Of a stretch of DNA of 41,991 nucleotides, positions 7,857 through 18,300 are shown in pieces. The position numbers and the translations under genes are program-made. Every line of letters begins with the position of its first letter. Positions within the stretch are counted from its first letter, which is position 1. Location of the stretch: contig CAMOLA010000011.1 in the NCBI GenBank assembly GCA_946618265.1, positions 1-41,991 of the forward strand. Direction: 5' to 3'. Under the pieces are notes generated by a model. The model saw only the letters and a program-made list of their open reading frames with translations, was not told the DNA's origin and searched no databases. The stretch is from an uncultured Eggerthellaceae bacterium (lineage in GTDB: Bacteria > Actinomycetota > Coriobacteriia > Coriobacteriales > Eggerthellaceae).

Positions 7857-10800
7857 ATGAAAACAGGGTTTCGTAGAACAATGATTGCGGTACTTGCCGC
7901 GACGCTCGCAATGACCGCGTTCTCGCTTCCGGCTTTTGCAGCAGGCGGGATCGCCCCGGATTCCGCGGCGATCTCGCAGGCCGTGCAGGAAGATCAGGGT
8001 GGGCTGATAGTAAGCACGCCGCTTTCGACAAGCGCGAATGCTCAGGCGAAGCGGACGATCCTGCTCTACGACTGCGGCTCCGACCTGGAGACGGACGCGG
8101 GGCTGGCGTCCTACAACCTGCTGCAGATACTGGAATCCAGCTACAGTTCCGACGGCGACATCACCTTCCTCGTCATGACCGGCGGATCCCACAAATGGCA
8201 AATCGATGGCAGCAAGCTGGTGTTTCCCGACGGAGTCGCGCTGCCGGATGACGCGGTCGTCGAGTACGACTCAAATAGCAGGGAATACGTCGACACGCCA
8301 TCCGACCCCAAAAGCCAGGTCAGCAATGTCTACAACCAGATCTGGGAAGCAAAGGGCAAAGACGCAGCCGACAACGCCGGCAAGCTGGTGCTGCTGGACG
8401 GAGACGGCATCACCGACGGCAACGCGCCCGTCCAGGCGAAGGACGAGCTCATGTCGAACCCCGACACCCTGAAGGCCTTCATCGACTACGGCGTGGCGAA
8501 TTACCCGGCCGACAAGTACGACCTCATTCTTTGGGATCACGGCGGCGGCCCGAAAGGCGGGTTCGGCGTCGACGAGCATCGCGACGATTCGGACGACTGG
8601 CTCACCCCCAGCACCATGTCTTTCGACGCCATCGTCGAGGCGCTGTCGGACAACGCGGTCTCCAACAACGATGCCGACGGCGACGGCGAGATGGACAAGT
8701 TCGACTTCATCGACTTCGATGCCTGCCTGATGAACAGCGTTGAGCTCGCCCTCGTCATGGCGGACTACGCCGACTACTACATCGCGTCCGCCGAGACAGA
8801 GCCGGGCTACGGGCAGTACTACGGCCCGTGCGCAGAGCGCGACGGCAAGCAGTATGCGGGATGGCTGGACGAGCTGGGGAATCCCGAAAACGACGCGAAG
8901 TACGACGCGCCGGGCGGCACCTACGAGCTCGGCAAGGTCATCGTGGACGACTTCTACAACTTCTACGAGAAAGAAACCGGCGACGGGCACTCCCAGGAAG
9001 GCACGCTGGCCGTCATCGACACGCAGGCGATGATGGATTCCCAGTTCGTCAACACGCTCACGGAGCTGGCCCACGTCATCCTAGGCGAAGCAGGCAATCT
9101 GGAAGAGGGCGGCCTGAATTTCTATGACGAGCTGAAATCCTATTACAATTCAATCGAGTACGGCGGCAGCGAACTGTTCGACCTGGGGAACCTCTCGGCA
9201 TTGCTCAGCGTCGTCAACTCCGAAGTTTCCGAAGATCACATGGACGAGGCCGATAACTACTACATCAACGCCAACGACTACCACGACATCTCCCGGACGC
9301 TGAATCGCCTACTGACGGACGAGACGTTCATGTACGCGAAAGGCACCAGCGGGATCGCGACCGCAGACCTGTATTACAGGACGCTGGACGACCAGCTGGG
9401 ATACGGTAAGCTCGGGTCTTCCGGCATGTCGATCTATTTCCCAGGGCCCGAAATGCTCACGTCTGCCGAACTCTATTTCAAGGCTCTCGACCCCGTGATC
9501 GACCGCCTCCCCGACAACGACAAGCGGAAAGCGTTCCTGAAGGACTACGAAGCGGTGGTGGCCTACTACGAGATGATCTTCTATTCCGGTCTACTCGTAA
9601 ACAACCTGATCAATGACGAAGATAGCATACTCGAGACCACGAGGAAGGGCGACGTGGATTACGATCTGGTCACGAGCCGGATGAAGGATCCGTTCTTCGG
9701 CAACTGGGATTCGCTGGTGATTCCGTGCATGAACAAGATCGGCCTCGATGAAGAGGGCCTAGAGGATTGGCTCCGCGTGCTGATCCCCCAGCAGGCACAG
9801 GACGCCGTGGACGGGAAAGAGGTCAAGCTCGAGAAGCTCGAACAGGAGGAAACCGGGGCCTGCGCCGTCACGATCAACGGTGCGATGAAGCGCATCGTGA
9901 ACAGCGTGGAAAGAAACATCTATGTCGAGCTGCCGGCACTGGAGGAATACGTCAGCGGACTTACCATGAAGGAGCAGAAGGACGTGACCAGCGCTGGACA
10001 GCTCTCGGTAGGATCCATAGAAGGCACGATTGCCGGCCAGCCGGCGGGCGACTCCATCAGGGATATGATCAGATGGTACAACGAGAGCGGCGGAACATGG
10101 AACATAGACCGCTTCGAGGGGAAGTGGTATGCCGTCCGTGACGCAGACGGAGCGGAGCACGTCGCCTCCATCTACCTTTCCGACGAAGACGGCATTTACG
10201 TTCCCGCCCTCGTCGGGGCCGGCGCGGACGGGGCGGACGAGCCCCGTCATCTCATGTTGGAGTTCTCCCCCGGGGACGGCCATAAGCTCACATCTGTTTA
10301 CTACATGAGCACGAATTCGGCTCCGGTTCAGGTCGAGCCGAAGAACCTCACGAGGGAGATCACCGTCACGCCGGCACTCGTGATCAGTTCGATGTTCGAT
10401 CCCGACATTTACGCTCCGATCAGCCGTGCGCCCTTCGCCATCTCCGCAGACAACGCGGATTCCATCGGCCTGGACTTCATGGACATCGCCGAAATCGCCG
10501 ATATCGGCGACACGGACGGCGACGGCGAGGTCTTCGATACCGCGATCACCATCACGGACATGTACCGCCATCACATCCTTGTTTCGGACCGCATCCAAAT
10601 CAAGAAGGCGAGAATCAGGCCTGCAGTCAGCACGGGAGAAGAGCTGGAGCCGGAGCTTGTGTACCGCGGGCAGACGCTACGTCCGGGCGTCGACTACATA
10701 TGGGAGAAGGAACTGGTTTGGAATGCAGAGACGCAAACGCTCGAACAGCCCGCTTTCGTCGAGTCGGGCGACTACCAGGTGATACTGTACGGAAAGGGTC

Positions 10801-11666
10801 CCTTCACGGGAAGGAAATACGGCGTCATCTTCAGCATCGTGAGCAGCGAAGAGGTTGCTCAGGCCCTGATAGACGAGGCCCAGGAGAAACTGAAAGCTGC
10901 ACAAGAAGCTTTTGCGAACCTCGACCCCGACGATCCGACCGCGATGAAGCAGCTCTTCGCAGAGCTGTTCGCCGCCCAGAACGCGCTGACAGAGGCGCAA
11001 GACGAGCTTGCCAGGACAAAAAGCGTTCTGGCCAAAGAGCAAATGGCTGAGAAGGAGGACCGGATAGCGCAGCTGGAGCAGCAAATCGAGGACCTCGGCG
11101 AGCAGCTATCGGAGGTTTCCGTCGTTGACATCAGCAACTACGCGGTCACGATGCAGACGTCTTTGCCCTACACGGGAGCGGCCATCGAGCCGGCTGTCAA
11201 GGTATCGGGCCTCAACGAGTCCTACTACACCGTGACCTATTCCGACAACAAGGAGATCGGCACGGCCAAGGTGACCATCGAGGCAAAGGGAGACGGGTAC
11301 AAGGGCACGATCACGAAGACCTTCGAGATCGTGAAGGCGGCCAACCCCCTGAAACTCAAGGGAAAGACGGCCGCCGTCAAGTACAAGAAGCTGAAGAAAA
11401 AGGCGCAGACCCTGGCTGTCGCAAAGGTAATCGAATTCACCGGGCAAATCGGAGACCAGAAAACCTATAAGCTCTCATCTGCAAAGAAGGGCAAGAAGAG
11501 CTTCAAGAAGTACTTCAAGATCAACAAGGCCACCGGCAAGGTTACCGTGAAGAAGGGGCTGAAGAAGGGCACCTACAAGGTCACGGTCAAAGTCAAGGCG
11601 TCAGGGAACCGCAATTACGAGGCATCCGGCTGGAAAACTGCGACCTTCAAAGTGAAAGCGAAATAG
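7857..11666 (+). CDS. Secreted clostripain-family (C11) cysteine protease with coiled coil and Lys-rich C-terminus
   Basis: 1269 residues from ATG 7857 (GGGAGGGAAAGAG upstream). The signal peptide MKTGFRRTMIAVLAATLAMT ends at AFA (about residue 28). The C11 fold begins at KRTILLYDCGSDLETDAG. The catalytic histidine is in LILWDHGGGPKGG (H228) and the cysteine in IDFDACLMNSVE (C290). Residues 300-980 continue the family's long C-terminal region. A Glu/Ala-rich coiled coil (about 1000-1090) follows, then an MBG-like beta domain (ISNYAVTMQTSLPYTGAAIE). A very basic beta-rich tail (KLKGKTAAVKYKKLKKKAQ onwards) probably serves cell-wall retention. No LPXTG motif is seen. Clostripain-type enzymes cleave after Arg/Lys and usually self-process; processing here is inferred. 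An 11-bp hairpin follows the stop. Confidence 0.88.
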   Translation: MKTGFRRTMIAVLAATLAMTAFSLPAFAAGGIAPDSAAISQAVQEDQGGLIVSTPLSTSANAQAKRTILLYDCGSDLETDAGLASYNLLQILESSYSSDGDITFLVMTGGSHKWQIDGSKLVFPDGVALPDDAVVEYDSNSREYVDTPSDPKSQVSNVYNQIWEAKGKDAADNAGKLVLLDGDGITDGNAPVQAKDELMSNPDTLKAFIDYGVANYPADKYDLILWDHGGGPKGGFGVDEHRDDSDDWLTPSTMSFDAIVEALSDNAVSNNDADGDGEMDKFDFIDFDACLMNSVELALVMADYADYYIASAETEPGYGQYYGPCAERDGKQYAGWLDELGNPENDAKYDAPGGTYELGKVIVDDFYNFYEKETGDGHSQEGTLAVIDTQAMMDSQFVNTLTELAHVILGEAGNLEEGGLNFYDELKSYYNSIEYGGSELFDLGNLSALLSVVNSEVSEDHMDEADNYYINANDYHDISRTLNRLLTDETFMYAKGTSGIATADLYYRTLDDQLGYGKLGSSGMSIYFPGPEMLTSAELYFKALDPVIDRLPDNDKRKAFLKDYEAVVAYYEMIFYSGLLVNNLINDEDSILETTRKGDVDYDLVTSRMKDPFFGNWDSLVIPCMNKIGLDEEGLEDWLRVLIPQQAQDAVDGKEVKLEKLEQEETGACAVTINGAMKRIVNSVERNIYVELPALEEYVSGLTMKEQKDVTSAGQLSVGSIEGTIAGQPAGDSIRDMIRWYNESGGTWNIDRFEGKWYAVRDADGAEHVASIYLSDEDGIYVPALVGAGADGADEPRHLMLEFSPGDGHKLTSVYYMSTNSAPVQVEPKNLTREITVTPALVISSMFDPDIYAPISRAPFAISADNADSIGLDFMDIAEIADIGDTDGDGEVFDTAITITDMYRHHILVSDRIQIKKARIRPAVSTGEELEPELVYRGQTLRPGVDYIWEKELVWNAETQTLEQPAFVESGDYQVILYGKGPFTGRKYGVIFSIVSSEEVAQALIDEAQEKLKAAQEAFANLDPDDPTAMKQLFAELFAAQNALTEAQDELARTKSVLAKEQMAEKEDRIAQLEQQIEDLGEQLSEVSVVDISNYAVTMQTSLPYTGAAIEPAVKVSGLNESYYTVTYSDNKEIGTAKVTIEAKGDGYKGTITKTFEIVKAANPLKLKGKTAAVKYKKLKKKAQTLAVAKVIEFTGQIGDQKTYKLSSAKKGKKSFKKYFKINKATGKVTVKKGLKKGTYKVTVKVKASGNRNYEASGWKTATFKVKAK

Positions 11667-11691
11667 CGACGAGACAACGATGAAACGCGAC

Positions 11692-11722
11692 GCTCCTCAC
11701 TGCCAAAACGCCAGTGAGGAGC
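11692..11722 (+). terminator. Hairpin after the protease gene
   Basis: GCTCCTCACTG at 11692-11702 pairs exactly with CAGTGAGGAGC at 11712-11722 around a 9-nt loop, 25 bp after the protease stop. No U-run follows, so it may act as an mRNA 3' stabiliser or as a Rho-assisted stop. Confidence 0.55.
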
Positions 11723-11931
11723 TGTCGGCTTGCCGGTAAACGGAAACTGGCCGACGCCTCCGCATGCGTCTCCGGTGCCTGATGAAGCATCTGGAGTTCA
11801 GCGAGATTCGTGGATGCCTTTTCGAAAGCCGAAAAGAGGTCTTGAAGCCACTCCTGAAAGTGGATTTGCACCAACCCAATCCCAAGAATTGAAACAGGTC
11901 AGCTTAAAATAGCAACTGACCTGCGTGTTTG

Positions 11932-11952
11932 TGGTGGACGAGGAGGGATTTG
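11932..11952 (-). other. tRNA 3'-end fragment (second copy)
   Basis: Minus-strand CAAATCCCTCCTCGTCCACC plus A equals the T-loop end, T-stem, acceptor strand and CCA of a tRNA. It differs by one base from the fragment at 12105. Nothing resembling the rest of a tRNA precedes it. Confidence 0.4.
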
Positions 11953-12075
11953 GGCGTATGCGCTGCGCGCATCCGCTGCCCTGCGCCCCGCTTCCGCGGT
12001 GCTCGGGCTCCGACAGCCCGCGGGCTGCCGGACCCTCGCAGGGTTCAAATCAGGTGATGGTCTGAGAAACGGAAA

Positions 12076-12094
12076 GGCCCCCGGGTAGGGGGCC
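12076..12094 (-). terminator. Terminator downstream of the tRNA fragment
   Basis: GGCCCCC at 12076-12082 pairs with GGGGGCC at 12088-12094. On the minus strand the stem is followed by TTTCC, and it lies 10 bp after the CCA of the tRNA fragment. This suggests the original 3' flank of a once-complete tRNA gene. Confidence 0.6.
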
Positions 12095-12104
12095 TCGACT
12101 GTCA

Positions 12105-12147
12105 TGGTGGTCGAGGAGGGATTTGAACCCCCGACCTTGTGCATCTA
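12105..12147 (-). pseudogene. 3' part of a tRNA gene
   Basis: On the minus strand the sequence gives a T-arm (GGGGG, loop TTCAAAT, CCCTC), acceptor strand CTCGACC, discriminator A and an encoded CCA. The matching 5' acceptor strand GGTCGAG is not found within the next 150 bp, and no clean anticodon arm can be drawn. It is therefore the 3' half of a tRNA, as left when an element integrates into a tRNA gene. Its identity cannot be read without the anticodon. Confidence 0.55.
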
Positions 12148-12293
12148 TCCCGTGCTCGCTCGCGTTCCCGTGCTGCTGCCCGCATGCTGGGTTTGGCGCC
12201 TCGCGTCCGCCGTCGTCACCAAGCCGAAAAGGTCGCCTACCAGCTTGACGGCGGCCTTCCAGAAATGACGCCGGTGGACTGGGAGAACCGTTC

Positions 12294-12322
12294 TGGGTCA
12301 GGCAACCTGGTTGGGTGTCCCA
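12294..12322. repeat. 29-bp extragenic palindrome, copy 2
   Basis: Outer arms TGGGTCA and TGTCCCA, inner CAACC and GGTTG. It begins 13 bp after the stop codon of the giant minus-strand gene, the position expected of a transcription stop or 3' mRNA element. Confidence 0.85.
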
Positions 12323-12334
12323 CTTTCTTGAGGC

Positions 12335-15300
12335 TTAGCTTACTTTCACTTTGATTTTCTTGAAGGCGCCGTCTTGGGCGAAGGCGTAGACGTAGCAGGT
12401 GCCTTTGCGCTTCGCCTTCACCACGCCCTTCTTCGATACCGTGGCGATGTTCTTGTCCGTCGACTCGTATCTCACGGCTACGTGCTTCTTGACCTTGAGC
12501 TTCTTCGATTGCGGCACTGCCTTCGCTTTGATGCGCAGGCTCTTGCCCTTCTTCAGCTTCTTCGCTTTGGTGATGACGGCCTTCTTCACGGTCACTTTCT
12601 TGTGGTTTCCGACCTTTCCGCCCTTTGTCGCCACGTGAAGCAGCTTCGACGTCGACACCACGTTGTTGTTCTCGTCGAGCGCCACGATTATGAACTTGTA
12701 GTACGTGCCTTTCTTGAGTTTCATGCCCGCGATCGTCTTGAACACCGTCGCGTTGCCGGTCACGGTCGCAAGTTTCTTCGGCGCGTTCTTATTGCCGCAC
12801 TTGTTTCCGTAGATGACATACTTCTTCGCCTTGTCGACCTTGCTCCATTTCAGGTTGATGGACGCCTTCTTCTGCTTCAGGGATTTCGGGGCAAGCTTCG
12901 AGAAAACAGAGCCTGCCAGGTCTTTGTCGGCGGTCATGCTCGTGATGGCCCTGTCCGCTGCTGCGGCGCTCGCGCCGAGGCCGACCGGGGTCCCGTCAAT
13001 GCCCATCTGGTTCGGGTCGCTTCCCGGTTCGGGTGCGGGGTTCTCCTTCCACTTTGCCTTCACGGTAAGGTCGGACGTGACATTGCTGAAGTCCGTGTCC
13101 CAGCCGTCGAAGGTATAGCCTTCCCTTGTCGGATCGTCGGGCGGCGTCGCTGCACCGCCTTTCTCGATAGTCTCGGTCTTGAGCAAATTGCCTTGCCCGT
13201 CCACGAAGGTCACGGTGAAAGCCTCGACCGGCACTTCGGGATCGTCCTGGGTGTCCGTGCCCGGGTTTACCATCGGGATGATCTCGGTTTTGACCTGCTG
13301 CTCGAACGCCGTATTCTCGAAGTTGGCCTTGTAGGCGGTCTTCCCCGTCGCTGTTTCCGTGGCCTCCTCGACGGTCTCTTTCGTGATCTTCCCGTTTTCC
13401 TGGCTCGCCGTTTCCGTTTCGGTCTCGCTGCAGTTCCTGCACTTGCGTGTTGCCGTCACCTTGCTGTAATCGTCGGCCCAGTCGTAGGTCGGCGAGGTCC
13501 AATCGTGAGACACCATGGGGATGTCTTCAACCGTCTTGGTATCCTTGCTCTTCTCGAAATCCTGATTGCTGAAGGTCGGCGTGTACAGGTGAGTTCCAAG
13601 CGCCGTGCAGCTGGCGGGCGTGTCCACCTCGGCAGCGATCGTGCCCTGCTCGACGGAGGCGGTTTCCTCTTCGTGCGCCGGGGCGCCGTCCGTGCCTGTG
13701 CACTCTTCGCGCACGCAATCGCGGCTCGCCGTCACGGACTGGCCGTCATCCGACCAGGCGTATGTGATTTCGCCCCACTGGTGGCCGAGCGCCGGTATCA
13801 CGATGTCTTCCTTGTCGACCTCTTTCAGCCTCGTGCCATCGTCGAGCGTGATGTCGGGAGTAGCCGTATCTCCTTCTTCCATCTGCACGAAATAGCGATC
13901 CGCAAAGCCACCTTGCGTTTCATCTCCAGCTTGCGCTTCGCCGCCGCCAACCTTATATTCCCAGTGCTTCATCGTTCCCGCCTGAGTGCAGGTTGCTGGT
14001 GCCTCTGCAACTTCAGTCAGATCCGCTCCGGCCGGCGGCTCTGCATCCTTGCATTCGAAATGGGTTGAATCGTTGTTGCAGACGCGCTTATAGTGGGCAG
14101 GCGTATCTCCCTGAGCCTCTACCAGTTTCCATTCACCCCAGTCATGACCAAGTGCAGCGATTACAAATCCTACCTCTGTAAGCGGAGTCTTGCATCTCTT
14201 GCACTTATACACTTCTGTATATCCGCCTTCGCTTTCGCACGTCGGCTCCACGCTGTTCTTGACTTCCACGAAGTCCGGGTCATGATCATCTGGCCATTCG
14301 TGGTCAAGAGCAGGAAGAGTTTTTTCTATTGTCTCGCCACAGCCCCGTTTGCATCTGTAGACCGTTTTCCCTTCGGTCTCACACGACGGCTCCACTGAGG
14401 CGTCTCCATCTTTCTCCCAGTCATGGCCGAGGGCCGGGCTGTCTTCAAGCTCAACGGAGGCACTTTGGAAGACGCTGCTGTTTTCAAATTCGGCGGTATA
14501 CGTAGCTTTTCCAGCCTCTTCGCAGGTCGCTTGTTTTGTCACTTCTTTCGTGACCTTGCCCGGGCCTCCGGTACCGCTTTCGTCCAGGACGGCAGTCTCG
14601 GACTCCATGAGTCCGCATACCGTGCAGCTGCGAGAGGCCTTGACCTTGCTTCCGTCCTTTTCCCACGCATATTCGACCTCGCTCCATTCATGCTCTGCAT
14701 GCGTTGGGGAAATAGCCACAGTTTTCGTTGCCCCGCAGCCGTCACGCTTGCAGGTGTAGGTGATCACGCCCGCATCGAACTGGGTGGCTGGCTTTGTCAG
14801 CTTACCGTCGTCCCAGTCGTGACCGAGAGGTTTGACAGTGACATGATTTCTTGAGACTTCGACTTCTTCATCGTGCGAAGTGCATTTTGTAACAAGGTCA
14901 TAGCTGCCTTCTGCCGTACATGTTGGCAGCGTTTCGTTTTCTTTCACCGGCTCTCCCAGGACGCACCTCTGCAGTTGCTCGTAACCGCTGTTCCTCATGA
15001 AGTTGAGGCGGTAGGTGCTCCAGCACAGGTTCTTGTCGGCGAAGTTGAATCTGCATTCGCCTGCATATCCGTCATGGGCTGTCATGAACTCTCCGGAGTG
15101 GAGCAGTTCCAGCAGCACCGGATGAAGCTCATGCGCAGACCAGGTCGGATAGGCGAACGGGCACTTTGTGCAGTAGTTGGTAAGTTTTATCCAGGCTTTT
15201 TTACCCCGGCTTTCCACGTTCTGTTTGAGATGGTATGCGCTGTATTGTGATATAAGATCATTCTTCATATCACGCCACTTGTTTCCCCATTTATGGCTCC

Positions 15301-18300
15301 ACCACTGGCCATCAAAAAAATTCGGGCTTTCGACCGGGTCGCCAAAAGGTGTTTGACTCGTATTATTCTCGTGCCATAACTCAATGGTTTTCCGCGAAAT
15401 AGTCCTCCCGCAGAATTCGCCGTCCCCTTTCGGATCCCAGCCCGGATCGTCATTTTGCGTTTCTATGAAATCGTAGACCCAATATTCTGTTTCGGGATCG
15501 TCGTCCGCATTGACCCTCCACCAGTTACGCTCGTTTTTCAGCTGGTCTATGTTTTCGATCGTGCTGAACTTGTCTGATGCCTTTGCATATTCGTCCACAT
15601 CGTCCTTAAGATCATCGATGTCGGAAGCATCCAATTCATCCATCTCATCCATACAGTCGTAGTGGAGAAGGAGCTTGCCCCTGAGATCACCGATGGTCGG
15701 AACGTCGTCGAGGCTATTGAAGAAGTAAATCCTATTTTTGTATTGATCGCTCGTCACCAGATTCTTCAGGTACTGGTAAATAAACGGGGCATTATTGTCC
15801 TCGTGAATATCCGGTTGGAATTTGAACAGGAAGAATTCCGTCGGATTCTCATCGAGGAAATCGAAGGTCATCTGCAGGATATCCTCAAGATAAAGCTTGC
15901 TGCCGTCTGCTTTGTAGATGTCGCTGTAACTGTGGACGATCTTGAATGAGCCGTAATTCCCATCCCAATCGCCGATACGAATGTCCAGTCCGCGCAGGCC
16001 CTGGTTAAGCAACTCGTCAAGATAATACTGCTGGCAGCGCTTTATCGTGGAGTCATCCACGCTGAACGCGCTTGTATCATGGCTGCTCGGGATATTGATA
16101 TCGGTGAAATACAGATCATCCGGCAGATGGCTCATCCAGTTATGGCTTCTTACTTTTTTACCCTTCGAATCGAGCGTTACCTGATTGTAGGTATCGTACG
16201 TATCTGCTATTTCGTTATAGACGGCGTTCGATGAATTGACCCATTTACCGTTGCTTTGAACCTTTTTGTTCACGACCTCCATCCACCAGGTAAGAGGCGC
16301 CTCCCTGAGTCTGACCTCGGTTTTATCTCTGTCTGCCGCGTTCAGTTCATCCAGTTCGTTTGCAGACCAGTATTTGTTTTCTCCAACATTCTTGATGATG
16401 TATGTGCTATCTGGCAGTTTATAGATCTCCCATTTCTGGTCAGCGCTGTTATCATTCTTTTTGCTGACATATACCAGATCGCCTTTAAGCCCCAGAACGT
16501 AATCCTGAGATGGCATGGCATCTCTAGTTCTTACGTAGTACAGGAAACGGTAGCAGTTATCTCCGGCCTTTTGCAGATACCATCTGTCACCGTTCCTGTC
16601 GGCATGCTTGTTATCACCGTCTTGGCGTTTATCTTTAACCGGATTGTAGTCGATCCTGAGCTCGTCGATAACATCGTCGGCATCGGGCACCTTCGATGTG
16701 TCGAGCTGCACCTTTTCTTTCGAGTATTTTACGCATGCTGCCAAATCCGATCCGCTTGGACGCAGCTTGACGGTGACGCCGTCAAGAGCATCGCCGGGCA
16801 CGAGTTCAGCATTTGAAAAGTCCTGTGCGCCGTCTTTAATGTATATCTCGCCATTATCGCCGTCGCTCACGTAGTTCAGGGCATACTTGTTTGACGCCGG
16901 CTCGAAGAACTTGAGCTCGGTCTTTCCTGTATTTGATTTGTAATTCTCGGTAATCTTCCTTTCGACCACTTCAGCGGCGACCTTTATAACAGCAGAATCA
17001 TTCAGCGAACCGTCGACTTTGACTGTTTTATCTTGGGCCAGGAAGATCTCATCGCTGATATTCGGCTTATCCTTTACCCACAGTCCGCCGATTTGATATA
17101 TGCCCGTGCCATTGCCGTCAGAGACCTTGTTTTCTGATATTTTGACGCTGTTCGCCATTTTGAGGTTGCCGTCGTTGTAGATCGCCCCGCCGTCAGCCTT
17201 GGCGAAGTTTTTGCTGAACTCGAAGCCCGATGATCCTTCCAGGAATGCATCTGCATCGTCATGCACAAAAATGGCACCGCCGCTGCCCGCTCCATTGCCC
17301 GTGAATGTCAGCGTCTCGCCTTCAGCGTCGCTCTTCAGCTTCATGTCGCCATCTTTAACGTAGATGGCACCGCCTTCACCTGATACGTTGTTGGTGAAGC
17401 TCGTGTTTTCAATCACGACGTCGTTATCCACATTGCCAGTATCCGCATTGGAATAGACGCCGCCGCCGTGCATGACGGAACTGTTGCTGTCGATAGTGCA
17501 GTTTCTGAGCGTAATGGCGCCTTTGTTCATAACGGCGCCGCCGTCTTCGTTCGTGCTCGCATTGTGGCTAAACGTCGTCCCGTCAGCAGCGAAATCGCCA
17601 TCGGAATCTTTATCTGCCGAATGTTTTAACACGAACACACCCGCGCCGTCCGGTGCTTTGTTGCCCGAAACGGTACCGCCCGTCATCTCGATCTGGCCAT
17701 CTTGTATGTAAACGCCGCCGCCACCGTTCTCCGATACCTCATTGCCATCGATTTGAGTGTTCGTGATGGTTGCTTTTGACGACGCGTTATACCAGATGCC
17801 GCCGCCGGATACCTTGGCCTTGTTTTCACTCACCTCGCAGTCCGTCAAAGTGAACACGCTCTTACACACGAGGCCGCCGCCATCCAGTTCCGTGCTCTCG
17901 TTCTTGTTGATCTGCGTTCCTTCTGCGCTGAAGGTCGTATTCGATGTGATGAATAAACCGCCTCCGTCTTCCGACTTGTTGCCTGATACAGAGCCGTTGG
18001 TCATCTGTATTGTTCCTGCTTCCAGATAGATACCGCCGCCGGAATCTTCCTCTGCCGTATTGCCATCGATATGGGTGTTTATGATCGTTGTGGTTGTTCC
18101 GCTCGCGTTATTCCAGATTCCTCCTGCGTGGCGCTTTGCCGTGTTCCCGGATACCTCGCACCCGGTCAGCGTCATTTCGCCTTTATTAAGTATGCCCGCA
18201 CCGTCATGTACTGGGGTCTTGTTTTCGTTGATTCTGACATTATTCGCGGTGAACTTTGTATTCGGCGTGACGTATACGCCGCCGCCATCGTCGGCGGAAC

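Larger units (their letters stand above)
11723..12293. other. Gene-poor interval with stem-loops and tRNA scars
   Basis: No convincing gene. It holds an 8-bp stem-loop (CAGGTCAG at 11895-11902 with CTGACCTG at 11916-11923), two minus-strand tRNA 3'-end fragments, and a terminator hairpin at 12076-12094. A 75-codon minus-strand frame (11647-11874) has no ribosome binding site and overlaps the protease end, so it is not called. Confidence 0.5.

Noticed and set aside
11647..11874. 75-codon minus-strand frame after the protease gene
   Set aside because: No ribosome binding site, and it passes through the 11-bp hairpin and the end of the protease gene.
12374..14068. 564-codon plus-strand frame inside the giant minus-strand gene
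   Set aside because: His/Arg/Leu-rich shadow frame without start signals; the minus strand shows recognisable FN3, InlB and Cys-rich domains.
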